64,000 nucleotides of DNA from Dolichospermum compactum NIES-806 (lineage in GTDB: Bacteria > Cyanobacteriota > Cyanobacteriia > Cyanobacteriales > Nostocaceae): contig NZ_AP018316.1 in NCBI RefSeq assembly GCF_002368115.1, positions 1,742,585-1,806,584 on the forward strand, read 5' to 3'. The position numbers and the translations under genes were made by a program. The notes beneath the pieces were generated by a model. It was not told where the DNA came from. It did no database searches and saw nothing but the letters and a program-made list of their open reading frames with translations. Positions 25,610 through 35,723 of the stretch are shown in pieces. How positions within the stretch are numbered: the first letter of the stretch is position 1; each line of letters begins with the position of its first letter.

Positions 25610-27110
25610 GATTAATCAACTCAGGCATAACTTCTGGTTTCTTTGGTTTTTAATTCTGACTGTGGTGTTCTTAATTCATTGTCTGACTTTGGCTGTTTCC
25701 CCACCTATTTGGCAAGATGAAGTCCAGATTATTGAATATGGGCGCACTTTTTTAAATCCTCATACAGACTGGTCAATAAATTGGGATGTAGCAAATAATA
25801 GACCATTTTTAACTCTGTCTTACTTAGGTTGCTTGCTGCAACAATTAGTATTTAAAGCCACTCATTTTTCTATAGTTGGTCCACGAATATTCAGCTTAAT
25901 AGGAGCAAGTTTAGCTGCTACTACAGCGACGGGATGGTTGTTATCTCGCAAAGTTCCTGTTAGAGTAGCAGGATTATTAGGGCTGAATTTTTTACTTGAT
26001 CCATTTTTCGTCAGAAGCTATTTACATGATCGCATTGACTGCTGGGCAATTGCACTATGTCTTGCAGCTTGTTGGTTACTTAAACTATCGCTTCAGCGAT
26101 TCCATGAATTCCATGATGATAAATTTTGTTTGATCAGCGTTAGTCTAGCTGGAAGTCTATCAGCGATCGCTTTTTTTGTTTGGCCGAGTGCGCTAATTAT
26201 TTATCCACTTGTCCTACTTGAATTGTGGTCATTATTGTATGCAATCATTAAAGAAGAAGGTAACTTAAAAAAGTGTTTATATTTATTATTGGGATTTATT
26301 CTTACAGGAATAATGACAAGTATGTTTCTGTTGATTCCAATAAAATATCAATTAGAAATATTGGTAAATGATCTTCTTAAATTCACCAATAATAGAGTTG
26401 AAAGTTTCAGCATAGATTCTATTATTAATCTTGTTAAAAACTTCTTAAGAAACCCAATCCTTGCTATATTAGCTCTATTGGGACTAACTTATAGCCGTGA
26501 CAAATGGTTAGCACTAACTACCCTATTTGCATTATCACTGGTTTGTGTTACCATTAGCTACACTGCTAGAATTCTATATCTTTTACCTTACTTAATAGCC
26601 CTAGTTAGTGATATTTACTGCGAACAAAAAAGCAAAAACATTAAAGTATTAAATCCTCAAGTGAAATCTGGTTTTTTAATACTTTTATTGAGTTGGTCTA
26701 TTGCCTTTTCTTTAATCCTTCCTCCGGTTGTTATAAGGCATAATATGGAAGGGATAAATTCTAATGTTTTGTTGAATGAAGGGTTTTCTTCTATAGGAAA
26801 AGGAGAATACAAAGTTTGGGAATCAACATGGAGATTTTACCAAGTGGGGCGATTACTAGGCTGGAAATTATATCAGCCCTTCTTTGAAATAAATGAAAAA
26901 GAACTTCGTGAATTTATCAACCAAATGGATTATATAATATCTCAGGAAGTTGAAATTTCAGGATTTAAATTATCAAAAGAAATTAAGCTTATAGATGATG
27001 GTCAAAAAACTCAAGAATTATTATCTAATGTAACCGCATTGCTTGACACAGAGTTTTTTCAATCTCAAAAGCACTCTAAAGCTTACAAATTATATACTCG
27101 ACAAAAATAA
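25593..27110 (+). CDS. GT-C membrane glycosyltransferase (ArnT/PMT-like, GT39/83 type)
   Basis: 505 residues with many membrane helices across the first two thirds (first at about residues 15-36) and a soluble C-terminal tail. An acidic pair D42-E43 in PPIWQDEVQII follows helix one, as in the first periplasmic loop of GT-C enzymes. These use polyprenyl-phosphate sugars as donors outside the membrane. It would transfer the sugar loaded by the GT2 enzyme. It overlaps the aminotransferase 3' end by 17 bases, so the two are coupled. Confidence 0.75.
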   Translation: MLSVNKINQLRHNFWFLWFLILTVVFLIHCLTLAVSPPIWQDEVQIIEYGRTFLNPHTDWSINWDVANNRPFLTLSYLGCLLQQLVFKATHFSIVGPRIFSLIGASLAATTATGWLLSRKVPVRVAGLLGLNFLLDPFFVRSYLHDRIDCWAIALCLAACWLLKLSLQRFHEFHDDKFCLISVSLAGSLSAIAFFVWPSALIIYPLVLLELWSLLYAIIKEEGNLKKCLYLLLGFILTGIMTSMFLLIPIKYQLEILVNDLLKFTNNRVESFSIDSIINLVKNFLRNPILAILALLGLTYSRDKWLALTTLFALSLVCVTISYTARILYLLPYLIALVSDIYCEQKSKNIKVLNPQVKSGFLILLLSWSIAFSLILPPVVIRHNMEGINSNVLLNEGFSSIGKGEYKVWESTWRFYQVGRLLGWKLYQPFFEINEKELREFINQMDYIISQEVEISGFKLSKEIKLIDDGQKTQELLSNVTALLDTEFFQSQKHSKAYKLYTRQK

Positions 27111-27223
27111 TCAACTTCTATGCAGCTATACTGCAAACGGTTCATAGTTTAACCAAATATGAAACCCCTTACCCGGTGGTGAAGATTGGAAATTAGGAAA
27201 AAGATGAGATGGTGAATTTTAAG

Positions 27224-28156
27224 TCACGCTGCGGTATCAGCCCCAAAGGCTATTCTAATTACCCAAAATATCATTAAAGTGGCGATCGCTAACCAATCAC
27301 CCATTTTTAATTTTAACTCTTGCCATTTAACCCGATGTTCGTTAGGACTAGTAAAACCCCTTACCATCATCGCATTTGCCATTTGTTCCGCCCTTAAAAG
27401 CAGATTTTCTAATAATCTCTCGGTGACAATTAACCAAACTTTTGCTCCTCCTTTTAATCCTAGCTTTTTCCAATTAATTGCCCTAGTCATCACCGAACGC
27501 ACTAGGTTTTGGATTTCTTCTAAAACTAGGGGGATAAACCGCAAAGATAAAGTTAGAGTCAGGGTAATTTCTGTAACTGGAATATTGAACCTTCTCAAAG
27601 GCTGCATTAAACTTTCCATACCCGAAGTTATTTCTTCTGGTGCAGTTGTGAGTAAATATAAATTAGTGCTATAGATTAATGTAAAAACTATTGTACTCAA
27701 GCTAATTGCCAAATCCAAAGAACGGCGATTTATTTTCACAAATCCTTTCTGAAATAACACATAGCTATACTTTTTACTGTTATCTGCTATTACTGGGGTA
27801 ACTTGGGTCTTTTTATCAGTTATTGGTTGAGTGAGAATTTGTTCATTTGCGGGTAAGCGGGATTGATAACTCACGCCTAATCCATCAGGACTAATCGAGC
27901 CAATTACTAATACCATAAATGATAGTATCAACAACCAGCCCATTTGTTGTCGCCATACTCGCAAAGGAATTTTGGCAAATACAGTAAAAGTAATTAGCAG
28001 TAATACCAATAATACTCGCCAATAGTTATTAGCGACAATATAGCTACTGAGAAAGCTTAATAACCAAATTAACTTCACTCGCGGGTCGAGTTTATGTAAC
28101 CAAGTTTCCGGTTCTTCTAAGTAAAGTCCGAGGGGGAGCGATCGCAATAAATCCAT
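27224..28156 (-). CDS. Energy-coupling factor transporter T component (EcfT/CbiQ family)
   Basis: 310 residues. It opens PLGLYLEEPETWLHKLDPRV, then four to five membrane helices interrupted by a polar stretch at about 100-135. The coupling-helix signature RAEQMANAMMVRGF (A-R-G motif) lies near residue 255. EcfT links ATPases to a vitamin- or metal-binding S subunit; neither partner is adjacent, so the substrate is unknown. It lies downstream of der on the same strand. Confidence 0.85.
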   Translation of the reverse strand: MDLLRSLPLGLYLEEPETWLHKLDPRVKLIWLLSFLSSYIVANNYWRVLLVLLLITFTVFAKIPLRVWRQQMGWLLILSFMVLVIGSISPDGLGVSYQSRLPANEQILTQPITDKKTQVTPVIADNSKKYSYVLFQKGFVKINRRSLDLAISLSTIVFTLIYSTNLYLLTTAPEEITSGMESLMQPLRRFNIPVTEITLTLTLSLRFIPLVLEEIQNLVRSVMTRAINWKKLGLKGGAKVWLIVTERLLENLLLRAEQMANAMMVRGFTSPNEHRVKWQELKLKMGDWLAIATLMIFWVIRIAFGADTAA

Positions 28157-28346
28157 ATTTTAGTCAGTTGTCAAACAATTTTGGATTTTAGATTTTAGAT
28201 TTTAGATTGGGAAAGAGATTTTCAATTTTTCGACAGTTGAAACCTAGCAAATCATCCCATTCAACCTAAGCGATATTTCTCCTGTTCAAATTCGGAATCA
28301 TCCAATCCAAAATCCAAAATTTAAAATCTAAAATTCCATCAGTTTC

Positions 28347-29711
28347 CTATTTTACACGAGTAGCACGATTTGGTCCGCCAATTTCCATTTCTCGAACTTT
28401 CTTACTGCGCCAAAATAACCGAATCGGTGTACCTTGAAAGCCAAGCTGTTTACGGAATTGGCGTTCAATGTAACGGCGATAATTGTCATTAAAGCGGGTA
28501 TTATCATTAACAAACAGCGCAATGGAAGGAGGCTGACTGCTGACTTGAGTACCATAGTATATCTTACCCTGACGACCGCCCCGTGAAGTCGGTGGTGAAT
28601 GCCAACTGATAGCATCTTCCAGAACTTCATTAATGACTGATGTACTCACACGGCGTTTGTGTGCCTCAGCCGCTTGATTGACCAATTCTAAAATCTTTTC
28701 TACCCGTAGCCCCGTATTTGCGCTCACAAAAATAGTATCTGCCCATTCTGTAAAATGTAAGCGTGATTCTAGTTCTTTTTCATGGTCATAAATGGTGTAA
28801 GAATCTTTCTCGACAGCATCCCATTTGTTCACAACCACAACACAAGCGCGACCTTCTTCTAAGACGCGCCCTGCTAATTTTTGATCTTGTTCAGTGACAC
28901 CATCTAAAGCATCAATCACTAATAAAACCACATCAGAACGACGAATAGCTTTAAACGCACGGTTAATACTGAAAAATTCCGTTCCGTATTCTATATGTTT
29001 CTTTTTGCGAATACCAGCAGTATCAATTAACCTGTAAGTCTGTCCACCTCGTTCAACTATTGTATCAATTGTATCTCTAGTTGTTCCAGAAATAGGACTA
29101 ACAATAGCTCTATTTTCACCAACAAAAGCATTTAGTAAGCTTGATTTGCCTACATTTGGTCTACCAATAATAGCGACTTTGATTTCTGGATTTTCCTCGG
29201 TTTCTACTGTCTGAGGAATGTGGTTCATTAACTCATCTAGGATTTCCCCTGTGCCACTACCATGAATAGCGGAAATGGGGAAAGGTTCACCTAGTCCTAA
29301 TTCCCAAAATTCAGCGGCTTGAATCGCGCCTTGATCTGGAGATTCACATTTATTCACAGCCAGTAATACGGGAACTGGTTGCTGACGTAACCATTCGGAA
29401 ATTTCTTCATCTGCGGGCATCAAACCCGCTTGCCCATCTACTACGAAAATAGCAGCAGAGGCTTCCGCAAGAGCCGTTAAAGCCTGTTGCCGAATCAAAG
29501 GGAGAAATTCGGTGTCATCGTTAAAAACTAAGCCACCTGTATCTACTACGACAAAATCACGATCATTCCAAAAAGCTGGACGATAAGTGCGATCGCGTGT
29601 TACCCCTGGTTCATCGTGGACGATCGCCGTTTGATCTCCGGCAAGACGATTTACAAAGGTAGATTTGCCCACATTGGGGCGACCGATAATTGCAACAATT
29701 GGCAATGCCAT
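28347..29711 (-). CDS. der: Ribosome biogenesis GTPase Der (EngA)
   Basis: 454 residues with two tandem GTPase domains. The first has GRPNVGKST at 10-18, DTGG and NKCE; the second has GRPNVGKSS near residue 185, DTAG and NKWD. A KH-like C-terminal domain ends in IGGPNRATRVK. Der acts in 50S subunit assembly and is essential in most bacteria. Length and domain order are normal. Confidence 0.97.
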   Translation of the reverse strand: MALPIVAIIGRPNVGKSTFVNRLAGDQTAIVHDEPGVTRDRTYRPAFWNDRDFVVVDTGGLVFNDDTEFLPLIRQQALTALAEASAAIFVVDGQAGLMPADEEISEWLRQQPVPVLLAVNKCESPDQGAIQAAEFWELGLGEPFPISAIHGSGTGEILDELMNHIPQTVETEENPEIKVAIIGRPNVGKSSLLNAFVGENRAIVSPISGTTRDTIDTIVERGGQTYRLIDTAGIRKKKHIEYGTEFFSINRAFKAIRRSDVVLLVIDALDGVTEQDQKLAGRVLEEGRACVVVVNKWDAVEKDSYTIYDHEKELESRLHFTEWADTIFVSANTGLRVEKILELVNQAAEAHKRRVSTSVINEVLEDAISWHSPPTSRGGRQGKIYYGTQVSSQPPSIALFVNDNTRFNDNYRRYIERQFRKQLGFQGTPIRLFWRSKKVREMEIGGPNRATRVK

Positions 29712-29952
29712 AAACTAGAGTTCTTTAGTGCTGAGTGTGTAGGTGTGCTGAGTTTTGTCTCTACGTTCTTCACCCAGCACTGTTTTAGAGAACTACTAAT
29801 CATATCATAGTTTTTGATAATTGGTAATTAGTAAAACCAGCAATTCTTAGTTCAAAAATGGTTCTGAAAGCTTTACACCAAGAGCAATTAACCGTTTTAA
29901 TGTTATTTTTACTACTGTAAGTAGAATAAGTATTTGCGAGATTGCAGAGTAG

Positions 29953-30258
29953 TTGTCAATTCTCAATGGGGGTAGAGGGAAGGACACCTTTGTGTTAGGA
30001 GATGCTCACGATATTTATTATGTGGGAAAAGGACTCAAAGATTATGCGATCATTGAGGATTTTCAAAACAAGGATCAGATTCAATTACATGGGAACTCTA
30101 ATCAATACGAACTCAATACTAAATACACATTAGGAAGTAACAATGGCACGGCTATCTTCCTCCACGGGACACATGAACTGATTGGATTTGTCCAAGGAGT
30201 AACAGATATTTCTTTGACGAGCAATGATTTTTCTTATGTAGGAGTTACGCACTGCTGA
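29953..30258 (+). pseudogene. RTX-like calcium-binding protein, C-terminal fragment
   Basis: About 100 codons opening LNGGRGKDTFVLGDAHDIYY, the last glycine-rich nonapeptide and the beta-rich end seen in cyanobacterial hemolysin-type proteins (IEDFQNKDQIQLHG). The frame starts at a TTG just after an in-frame TAG, and the large N-terminal part is missing. It is best read as a 3' relic of a longer gene. Confidence 0.6.
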
Positions 30259-30265
30259 GATATCT

Positions 30266-30415
30266 GTGTTAGCTGCTAATGACACCACCGCAATCGAAGA
30301 ACCCAGTAACAGAGAACCATTCCAGCATTTATTAATTGGTTTACGAAAGGCAGTAATCAGTACAATCCATAATTTACAAGTTTTTGGCTATACAGATTTT
30401 GGGGATTGGTTTTGA
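30266..30415 (+). pseudogene. Truncated small conserved protein
   Basis: The frame from GTG 30266 reads FQHLLIGLRKAVISTIHNL and then QVFGYTDFGDWF, stopping at 30415. This resembles small cyanobacterial proteins with the pattern xxxVIxTIxxLxxxGYxxxxxWSPLxPTP, here cut off at the W. The recognition is from memory and weak. Confidence 0.35.
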
Positions 30416-30519
30416 TCAAATAACCTTCCACACTCGCTACTCTCTGATTCCCCAGTCTTCACTGGGATTTTTTATGGCGAATATTTCTTTTTATTTTTCT
30501 CCCAGTCCCCAGTCCCCTT

Positions 30520-31263
30520 TCACTCAACTACTGTCGCCAAAGTTTCCTCCATTCCTGGAGGTACACTAGGTAATTCCAGGCAATATCCTGCACCGTAGAC
30601 GGTTTTAATGTAGCGCGGATGACGAGGATCGGGTTCAAGTTTGGTTCTCAAATGGCGAATATGCACCCGAATAGTCTCAATGTCATCATCAGGATCATAA
30701 CCCCACACTTCTCTGAGGATTTCGCTAGGGGAAACCGTTTGTCCATGACGTTGCAGCAAACAGTGGAGTAACTCAAACTCTAAATGAGTCAGTTTCACCG
30801 TTGCTTTGAACCAGATAGCCTCAAATCTTTCGGGAACGAGGGTAATCGGTCCATAGTTTAGAATTTCGCTATGTTTTGCCGCTTGGGGAATCCGGTCAGT
30901 GCGTCTTAATAAAGCCCTTACTCGCGCTAACAATTCTTCTAGCTCAAAGGGTTTGGTTAGATAGTCGTCTGCACCAGCATTAAACCCTTCCACTTTGTCA
31001 TGGGTTTGGCTTAAAGCAGTTAACATCAAAATAGGAATCTCGGCAGTCCGTTCATCCCGACGTAGGCGTTGACAAACTGTAAATCCATCTACTCTAGGTA
31101 ACATCAGATCAAGCATAATTAAGTCTGGTTGTAGCTGTAAAGCCAGAGCCTGACCTTTAATGCCATCTTCAGCTTGACTAACATCGTAGCCCGCCATTTC
31201 CAAGTTGACGGCAACAAGTTCTGAAATCGCTGGGTCATCGTCTATGACAAGAATCCTCGGCAT
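30520..31263 (-). CDS. rpaA: Two-component response regulator RpaA-like (OmpR family)
   Basis: 247 residues. The receiver has DDD near the N-terminus and the phospho-acceptor Asp in LIMLDLMLPRVDGF (about residue 53), with TALSQT and the conserved Lys in YLTKPFE. The winged-helix output domain ends RHLRTKLEPDPRHPRYIKTV and YGAGY. The sequence matches RpaA, the main circadian output and energy-distribution regulator that works with SasA. The upstream 230 bases should hold its promoter. Confidence 0.82.
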   Translation of the reverse strand: MPRILVIDDDPAISELVAVNLEMAGYDVSQAEDGIKGQALALQLQPDLIMLDLMLPRVDGFTVCQRLRRDERTAEIPILMLTALSQTHDKVEGFNAGADDYLTKPFELEELLARVRALLRRTDRIPQAAKHSEILNYGPITLVPERFEAIWFKATVKLTHLEFELLHCLLQRHGQTVSPSEILREVWGYDPDDDIETIRVHIRHLRTKLEPDPRHPRYIKTVYGAGYCLELPSVPPGMEETLATVVE

Positions 31264-31495
31264 TCTTAAAAAATTATAACTACTTTATTTAACGATAATT
31301 GACTCTCTCCCAACCACCAAAATTTCGCTACGCTGATTTTGGGAAAAAGTTGAGCGATGATTGGATAATCAAGCAAACCATAAGGCTTTGTTTTCCTTGA
31401 TATATAAAAAGATTACCATCTTAATTATGAAAAATATGTTAAACCTAATATAAATATTAAAATCAAATCATTGTAAAATATACCGCCTTTCATTT

Positions 31496-32530
31496 ATGTA
31501 TAAATACGAATATTTACCGCCCTATTTTTTGCAAAATGGCGTGACCATGACGGCTTATACGGCTTTATGGGCTAATCGGGATTGGGAGAGTAAAATTACT
31601 CATCTAGAACCGAAATATCACGAGGTTATCTTCTCTGGGGGTCAAGGTGTGCCAATTTTTGGTCAAGTTGCTATTCCCCCAAATGCCCATAGTACAATTG
31701 TTGGCACCTATGGTATTACTGGAGAGCTAGACCAGCAATGGTTTTTACGAATTTTGGGACGCAAGGCTTACGCCCAAGGCTATGCTGTGGTGTTATTTGA
31801 TTGGCGGGCGCATGGTAAAACCGCAGAATTATCGCCAACATTGACTTCTGATGGTTTGTATGAGGGGGAAGATTTTGTTAAAATAGCCGAAGCTGCGGCA
31901 AAAATGGGTTGTCCTTCACCATTTTGGTTTACGGGCTATTCTTTGGGGGGACAGTTGGCTTTGTGGGGTGTGAAAGCTGCTGCGGATTTAGCACCTAAAG
32001 ACATTGACGTTGCGGGTGGGGCGGTGATTTGTCCTAGTTTGGATTCGTTGCGATCGCTCACCTATCTAGTTAAACACCCTTTTGGTAAATATGTCGAGTC
32101 TCGCATTGCTAAGGAATTGAAAAAACTAGCCTGGAAAATTCATGCTGTTTATCCTGAATCTATTCAACCAGAAGCGATTGAACGGGCTAATAGTATTTGG
32201 GGATTTGATGAAGAATTGGTAATTGAACGTTTGGGTTTTGCGACGGTTGCTGATTATTATCAAGCCAGCAGTGGTTTAGAATTATTACCAAAATTATCTC
32301 AACCAACTTTAATTTTATATGCTGCTGATGACCCTTTATTTGATCCGGCTATCATTCCTGATTTAGAAGCTGCTGCTAGAAAAAATCCCAATATAGATTT
32401 ATTACTGACTCGCTACGGTGGTCATGTTGGTTATGTGAGTAGCAAAAAATGTCAAAATCAATACCAAGATCCTGATCAATGGTGGGCGTGGAATCGTGTT
32501 TTAGAATGGATAGAAGGAGTTCGGAGTTAG
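31496..32530 (+). CDS. Alpha/beta-fold hydrolase (YheT/EMB8-like)
   Basis: 344 residues. The nucleophile elbow is FTGYSLGGQLALWG (GxSxGG, near residue 151); the catalytic Asp is in LYAADDPLFDP and the His in RYGGHVGYV near the C-terminus, giving a full triad. The pattern is that of the YheT-like branch. The substrate is unknown. The first ATG is used; a second at 31547 is possible. Confidence 0.82.
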   Translation: MYKYEYLPPYFLQNGVTMTAYTALWANRDWESKITHLEPKYHEVIFSGGQGVPIFGQVAIPPNAHSTIVGTYGITGELDQQWFLRILGRKAYAQGYAVVLFDWRAHGKTAELSPTLTSDGLYEGEDFVKIAEAAAKMGCPSPFWFTGYSLGGQLALWGVKAAADLAPKDIDVAGGAVICPSLDSLRSLTYLVKHPFGKYVESRIAKELKKLAWKIHAVYPESIQPEAIERANSIWGFDEELVIERLGFATVADYYQASSGLELLPKLSQPTLILYAADDPLFDPAIIPDLEAAARKNPNIDLLLTRYGGHVGYVSSKKCQNQYQDPDQWWAWNRVLEWIEGVRS

Positions 32531-32613
32531 AAGGAAGAAAGAATATCCCTAACTTTTCCGGCTATATCAAACGTTTTGTCTCCCGAATTTTTACAGTTTA
32601 ATTATTAGATATT

Positions 32614-33324
32614 GTGTGTAATTTGAATTGGCTACCCGCACCTAAAAAATTAGATTTGTTATTAAATGATGTGCATATTTGGCGCATTAATTTAAATTCA
32701 TCAGAATTACAATTACAATCTTTTCGGGAAACTTTATCTAGTGATGAAATTGCTCGCGCTGAAAGGTTTTATTTTCCTGAACATCGGCAAAGATTTATAG
32801 CTGGACGTGGCACTCTCCGCACAATTTTAGGGCAATATTTGGATATTGACCCTAAACAGGTAGAATTTGAATATCAGCCGCGTGGTAAGCCTTTATTGGC
32901 GGCTAAATTTGCTAATCAAGGACTATTATTTAATTTATCTCATTCCCAAGATTTGGCTTTATTGGGGGTAAGTTATCAACATCAAATTGGTGTGGATTTA
33001 GAACATATTCGCACTATGTCTGATTTGGAAGGTCTGGCGAAAAGATTCTTTTCTGCTAGAGAATATGAATACCTGCGACTATTTTCCCCCGCCGAACAAC
33101 AACAAATATTTTTTCGTTATTGGACTTGTAAAGAAGCTTATTTAAAGGCTACAGGAGATGGTTTGGTGCAGTTGGAAGAAATTGAAATAGATTTAACACC
33201 AAATCAACCTAGTCAATTACTTGTATCAGGAGATTGGAGTTTAAGGGAATTAACCCCAGCAGACAATTTTGCGGCTGCGGTTGTGGTTACAGGTAGTAAT
33301 ATTAATTTGCGTTGTTGGGAATAG
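32614..33324 (+). CDS. hetI: 4'-phosphopantetheinyl transferase (HetI/Sfp type)
   Basis: 236 residues, GTG start. The Mg-binding and catalytic motifs are IGVDLEHIR and FRYWTCKEAYLKATGDG, which define Sfp-type transferases. FNLSHSQDLALLGV is the substrate-contact region. It adds the pantetheine arm from CoA to carrier domains of fatty acid, polyketide and peptide synthases. In Anabaena the orthologue hetI serves heterocyst glycolipid and other pathways. No synthase gene lies next to it here. Confidence 0.85.
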   Translation: MCNLNWLPAPKKLDLLLNDVHIWRINLNSSELQLQSFRETLSSDEIARAERFYFPEHRQRFIAGRGTLRTILGQYLDIDPKQVEFEYQPRGKPLLAAKFANQGLLFNLSHSQDLALLGVSYQHQIGVDLEHIRTMSDLEGLAKRFFSAREYEYLRLFSPAEQQQIFFRYWTCKEAYLKATGDGLVQLEEIEIDLTPNQPSQLLVSGDWSLRELTPADNFAAAVVVTGSNINLRCWE

Positions 33325-33345
33325 TGGTATTACACACGAATTTAT

Positions 33346-33364
33346 GGGCGCAGGCCTTGCGCCC
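33346..33364. terminator. Hairpin between hetI and ftrV
   Basis: A GGGCGC/GCGCCC stem around AGGCCTT, identical to 12147-12165. It sits between convergent genes and could terminate both. Confidence 0.5.
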
Positions 33365-33369
33365 CTACG

Positions 33370-33591
33370 CTAGATAGTTTCTATTTCAAAATCGCGTAAA
33401 TGGGCTTTAAATTTTTTGCTGAACTGGACTAAAAAAGGAAAGTTAGCACTTACAGGTCTATCATGCCATTGGGTGACAATAGCTACTAATTCCCCTTCTG
33501 AATCCTTGATGTCAAAAGCATCACCACGATGTTCGGGATGATGATAAACTACTACTGATTCTTTAACGCGCACGCGATCGCCTACTTTCAT
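33370..33591 (-). CDS. ftrV: Ferredoxin-thioredoxin reductase variable chain
   Basis: 73 residues, SH3-like. MKVGDRVRVKESVVVYHHPE, VTQWHDRPVSANFP and FSKKFKAHLRDFE are the FtrV hallmarks. It supports the catalytic [4Fe-4S] subunit FtrC in light-dependent reduction of thioredoxin. FtrC is encoded elsewhere. Confidence 0.85.
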   Translation of the reverse strand: MKVGDRVRVKESVVVYHHPEHRGDAFDIKDSEGELVAIVTQWHDRPVSANFPFLVQFSKKFKAHLRDFEIETI

Positions 33592-33794
33592 AATATCTTA
33601 TGTATCTAACTTTTGCTGTTCCTAAACCATCTCCACAGCTATTTTGACTGCAAAATCCAGCATGATTTAATGGCAAACCCAATTTTACAACACATTGTAC
33701 TATTAGGCTGTGGAATGAACTTGTATATTTTTGATTGAGATGATTGGTAATGGGTAATGGGTAATGATAATACTCTTTTCCCTACCTCCCCTAC

Positions 33795-35723
33795 TTACTC
33801 CCTTCCTGGACATAATTCTCGCACCTTTTGAGGAAGTTGCCGACAAATTTGTGAGAATGATTGGGGGGATAATTGCCACCAAGCAAATAAACTGACTGTG
33901 GTACTACCCAATAATAAAACTAATAGTCCTGCTAATAGTACCAAACCTTTACCTTTAGATGGTTTTAACGGTGCTGTTGGTTCTTCCGTCAGACTTAAAT
34001 CAAGCAAGGCTTGGGAACTGGCTGTTAAATCTGTTTCTATGGGGTCTGTTATAATTAATGCTTCTGCATCAGGGACGGCTAAGGGTTGGGGCGGAATAAT
34101 TTCTGCCGGGGGTGCGGGTATAATTGCCATTGAGGCTGGTTTGGCAACACGGCAAAGAGTTAAGATTACAGATATATTATCTTGGCCATTCTTTTCGTTA
34201 GCCAGTTTAATTAATTCCTGAGTAGCGTCTGCTATGTCTAAATCGCCTGTAAGTACGGGTATGGCGTAGTCTTGCCAAGATTGTTCTACTAAATTGCGAT
34301 CGCTTAAACCATCGGAGCAAAGCAATAAAATCCCATCTTCTTCTATAATAAATCTTTGAACCGAAAAGTTGAGAAATTCTGCTTCTTTTGTGCCTAGTGC
34401 TTGGGTCAAGGCTTTGGCTTCTGGGATTTGCAATGCTTGACGATATAAACTTTTCCCTAAACCAACTTCTCGTTTGACCATATCATCATCCACAGTTAGG
34501 AGTTGACAATAATTCTGGGTAATCCAATAAGCACGACTATCACCAACATGGGCTAAATAAAGTTCGTGGGAATTCTCTAACTGTTCTCTTTTTTGAGGGA
34601 TTTGCAATGACATAACTAAGGTTGTAGCCATGCGTTCCTTTCCCTGACGTTTTTGCTCGTCATTACGCGACCATACTACATTATTAACTACCCGCAAACA
34701 AGACTCTATTTGTTGACATAAGAGATTAGGAGTTAATAATTCTGTTTGTTCGTCTATTTCCGCCAATAAAGCCCGCATTTGCAATTTGAGAGACTGCAAA
34801 GCTAATTGACTCGCAACTTCACCACCTTCATGACCACCAATACCATCACAAATAATTGCTAGTCGTGGTTGCAATTGATCATCTATATCTCGCTGATGAA
34901 TAGGATAACAAGCATCTTCATTATGTTTAATGACGGAACCTGAATCTGTTGCCCCAGAAATAGTTAAATATAAAGGTAATTCTGCGGCTGTTGTCAGTAA
35001 TATTTCATTGATTTTAGTATTAATGATTTCTAAATCATTTTCGGGTTGACACATTAACTCAACTATGATGTCTAATTTTTGGGAAAGCGTGGTTTCTGTA
35101 AGTGTCACCCAATTGCGCCAAGAATTACCTAAATCTTGTAAAGTCGGTTGACCAGTGTTTTGATGCAGTTCTAATAGGCGAATACACCAACCTTGCACAC
35201 ATAAATTATCTGCTAATAATAAACTTTGGGCAAGTTCTAATGCTGATAAGGGTGTCCACAATTGGAGAATTTGCCATAACCAGTAAATTTGTCTGACGGG
35301 AGATGCTTGTTTCCAGGAGTCGGTAATTGTTGGGTAAATGCAGCCTGTTTCATCTATGGGGGCATTTTCTAGTAAAAGAATATCATCTTCTATTTCGGCT
35401 AAGGAGGTAAAACCATAGGCTTGGGGTATATGCAAATGTTCTGAGTATAAGCGTAGGTAGGGAATAACGATATTTGGTAGTTCTGCGGGGATATCTGGTA
35501 ATAGTGCTGGTTGGGTATCTAGCCAAATTTGCGGTTTGATGACTTCATATCTATTTGCTACTTTTGTTTCTGGGGGAATTTCTGCGGCTTGCTTGCCAGT
35601 TGCCCAGAGATAGCGGTAAATTAGGGGAGTGTAACAGCGATCGCAAATAGTCTCTCCGACAGCATTCAAAGGTTGATCACATTCTGGATTTGGGCAATTA
35701 ATCACCCGTTGGGTAGAAAACAT
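33795..35723 (-). CDS. PP2C-type Ser/Thr phosphatase with N-terminal zinc ribbon and C-terminal membrane anchor
   Basis: 642 residues. An N-terminal zinc ribbon (CPNPECDQP...CDRCYTP) is followed by a region of about 200 residues without clear homology. The PP2C core has CDGIGGHEGGEVAS near residue 292, HVGDSRAYW, LLCSDGLSD and NGQDNISVIL, with all metal-binding Asp residues. A Pro-rich linker leads to one transmembrane helix near residue 610 (VLLAGLLVLLLGSTTVSLFA). It dephosphorylates Ser/Thr-phosphorylated proteins and could oppose Hanks-type kinases such as the one at 62443. Confidence 0.88.
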   Translation of the reverse strand: MFSTQRVINCPNPECDQPLNAVGETICDRCYTPLIYRYLWATGKQAAEIPPETKVANRYEVIKPQIWLDTQPALLPDIPAELPNIVIPYLRLYSEHLHIPQAYGFTSLAEIEDDILLLENAPIDETGCIYPTITDSWKQASPVRQIYWLWQILQLWTPLSALELAQSLLLADNLCVQGWCIRLLELHQNTGQPTLQDLGNSWRNWVTLTETTLSQKLDIIVELMCQPENDLEIINTKINEILLTTAAELPLYLTISGATDSGSVIKHNEDACYPIHQRDIDDQLQPRLAIICDGIGGHEGGEVASQLALQSLKLQMRALLAEIDEQTELLTPNLLCQQIESCLRVVNNVVWSRNDEQKRQGKERMATTLVMSLQIPQKREQLENSHELYLAHVGDSRAYWITQNYCQLLTVDDDMVKREVGLGKSLYRQALQIPEAKALTQALGTKEAEFLNFSVQRFIIEEDGILLLCSDGLSDRNLVEQSWQDYAIPVLTGDLDIADATQELIKLANEKNGQDNISVILTLCRVAKPASMAIIPAPPAEIIPPQPLAVPDAEALIITDPIETDLTASSQALLDLSLTEEPTAPLKPSKGKGLVLLAGLLVLLLGSTTVSLFAWWQLSPQSFSQICRQLPQKVRELCPGRE

